Assembly: GCA_958407995.1 (NCBI GenBank)
Contig: CATYJU010000078.1
Coordinates: 1-6,106 of the forward strand
Source of the DNA: an uncultured Collinsella sp.
Lineage (GTDB): Bacteria > Actinomycetota > Coriobacteriia > Coriobacteriales > Coriobacteriaceae
Length of the DNA stretch: 6,106 nucleotides
Direction: 5' to 3'
The translations under genes were made by a program, and so were the position numbers. Numbering within the stretch: the first letter of the stretch is position 1; the number at the start of each line of letters is the position of its first letter. The notes under the pieces were generated by a model. That model saw nothing but the letters and a program-made list of their open reading frames with translations. It was not told the origin of the DNA and ran no database searches. Shown here one piece after another: positions 5,118 through 6,106 of the stretch.

Positions 5118-6106
5118 ATGCGCGACAAGCTCGAAAAGATCATCAAGGCCTACGAGGAGCTCGAGAAGAAGCTCTCCGACCCGGCCGTCGCCTCCGATAT
5201 TAAGGAGTTCACGCGTCTCAACAAGGAGTACGCGCACCAGTCCGACCTCATCGCCGCCTCGCGCGAGTACATCGGCGCGCTCGATGACATCGAGGCTGCC
5301 AAGGAAATGCTGCACGATACCACCGATGCCGATGAGAAGGAGATGCTCCAGATGGACATCTCCGAAAACGAGGCCAAGCTTCCCCAGCTCGAGGAAGACA
5401 TTAAGTACATGCTCATCCCGAGCGATCCCAACGACGACAAGAACACCATCGTCGAGATCCGCTCCGCCGCCGGTGGCGACGAGGCGGCCATCTTTGCCGG
5501 CGATCTGTACAAGATGTACCAGCGCTTCTGCGAGTCGCGCGGCTGGAAGACCACCGTACTCGACTCCAGCCCCAGCGAGGCCGGCGGCTTTAAGTCCATC
5601 GAGTTCAAGGTCGAGGGCGACCGCGTCTACTCCGTCATGAAGTACGAGTCCGGCGTGCATCGCGTCCAGCGAGTCCCCAAGACCGAGTCCCAGGGTCGCA
5701 TCCAGACCTCCACGGCAACCGTCGCCGTGCTTCCCGAGGCCGAGGAGATCGACGTTCAGATCAACCAGTCCGACCTGCGCATCGATACCTACTGTGCCTC
5801 CGGCCCTGGCGGTCAGTGCGTTAACACCACCTACTCTGCCGTGCGCATCACCCACCTGCCCACCAACACCGTGGTGCAGTCGCAGGAGCAGCGTTCCCAG
5901 ATCCAGAACCGTGAGGTCTGCATGCAGATGCTGCGTGCCCGTCTGTACGAGATGGAACTCGAGAAGCAGCAGGCCGAGCTCGGCGCCGAGCGCCAGAGCC
6001 AGATCGGTCACGGCAACCGTTCCGAGAAGATCCGTACCTACAACCAGCCCCAGGACCGCGTGACCGATCACCGTATCGGCTTCAACTCCACCTACAACGG
6101 CGTCCT
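5118..6106 (+). CDS. prfA: Peptide chain release factor 1 (RF1), 3' end cut by window
   Basis: RF1 reads UAA and UAG in the ribosomal A site and triggers hydrolysis of peptidyl-tRNA. The visible 329 residues cover nearly the whole protein (usually about 355-360). An N-terminal helical domain spans about 1-105. RSAAGGDEAAIFAGDLYKMY (115-134) is the conserved start of the core. The codon-reading loop has PKT (187-189) and TESQGRIQTS (189-198), followed by the catalytic GPGGQ with GGQ at 231-233 and RVTDHRIG near 314-321. PxT marks RF1 and not RF2, which has SPF. Oddities: Gln196 stands where E. coli and Thermus RF1 have a conserved His (IHTS), and the GGQ flanks read YCASGPGGQCVNTTYS, where E. 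coli has FRSSGAGGQHVNTTDS. GPGGQ itself is usual in actinobacteria. The start ATG has AAAGGAG at 5104-5110 with a 7-nt spacer. prmC, the methyltransferase for the GGQ glutamine, commonly follows but is beyond the window. Confidence 0.97.
   Translation, partial: MRDKLEKIIKAYEELEKKLSDPAVASDIKEFTRLNKEYAHQSDLIAASREYIGALDDIEAAKEMLHDTTDADEKEMLQMDISENEAKLPQLEEDIKYMLIPSDPNDDKNTIVEIRSAAGGDEAAIFAGDLYKMYQRFCESRGWKTTVLDSSPSEAGGFKSIEFKVEGDRVYSVMKYESGVHRVQRVPKTESQGRIQTSTATVAVLPEAEEIDVQINQSDLRIDTYCASGPGGQCVNTTYSAVRITHLPTNTVVQSQEQRSQIQNREVCMQMLRARLYEMELEKQQAELGAERQSQIGHGNRSEKIRTYNQPQDRVTDHRIGFNSTYNGV

Noticed and set aside
5094..6071. 325-residue antisense ORF opposite prfA
   Set aside because: The sense strand encodes RF1 without interruption. 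The antisense product is a low-complexity Leu/Gly/Val-rich shadow.

Overview
The window is G+C-rich, with G or C at most third codon positions. It looks like the chromosome of a host-associated actinobacterium. My best guess is the Coriobacteriia, something close to Collinsella; this rests on protein style (a GPGGQ-type RF1, the make-up of the amino-acid ABC genes) and codon use, not on any search. Every gene I can support reads on the + strand, and none shows a frameshift or internal stop.

Layout. 1-161 is the 3' end of an aldose 1-epimerase (LacX-like) gene. 162-487 has no gene but is dense in structure: two 44-nt hairpin repeats at a 48-nt period, then a strong intrinsic terminator nested inside a second, longer inverted repeat, then a leader with weak promoter-like and dyad sequences. 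488-3380 is a complete polar amino-acid ABC importer operon: lipoprotein substrate-binding protein, permease with an extra N-terminal membrane region, and ATPase, with gaps of 9 and 22 nt. After 72 nt holding a G+C-rich hairpin with no T-run, 3453-4868 encodes a cytosolic M20 metallopeptidase of the carboxypeptidase S / PM20D1 / ArgE-DapE type with its metal ligands present. 4869-5117 is a structured intergenic region with a perfect 9-bp stem-loop. 5118 to the window end is prfA (release factor 1), cut off near its 3' end.

How the genes may work together. The three ABC genes form one importer: the binding protein captures a polar amino acid or related solute outside the membrane, the permease dimer moves it, and the ATPase drives transport. 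The M20 enzyme next door could release free amino acids from an imported peptide or N-acyl amino acid, but that link is inferred from position only. prfA is an unrelated housekeeping gene.

I see no clear new multi-gene system. The items most worth a second look are the nested palindrome and tandem hairpins at 162-351, the stem-loop at 4884-4916, and the unusual residues in the RF1 codon-reading loop and around its GGQ motif, in a window where most stop codons are TAG.
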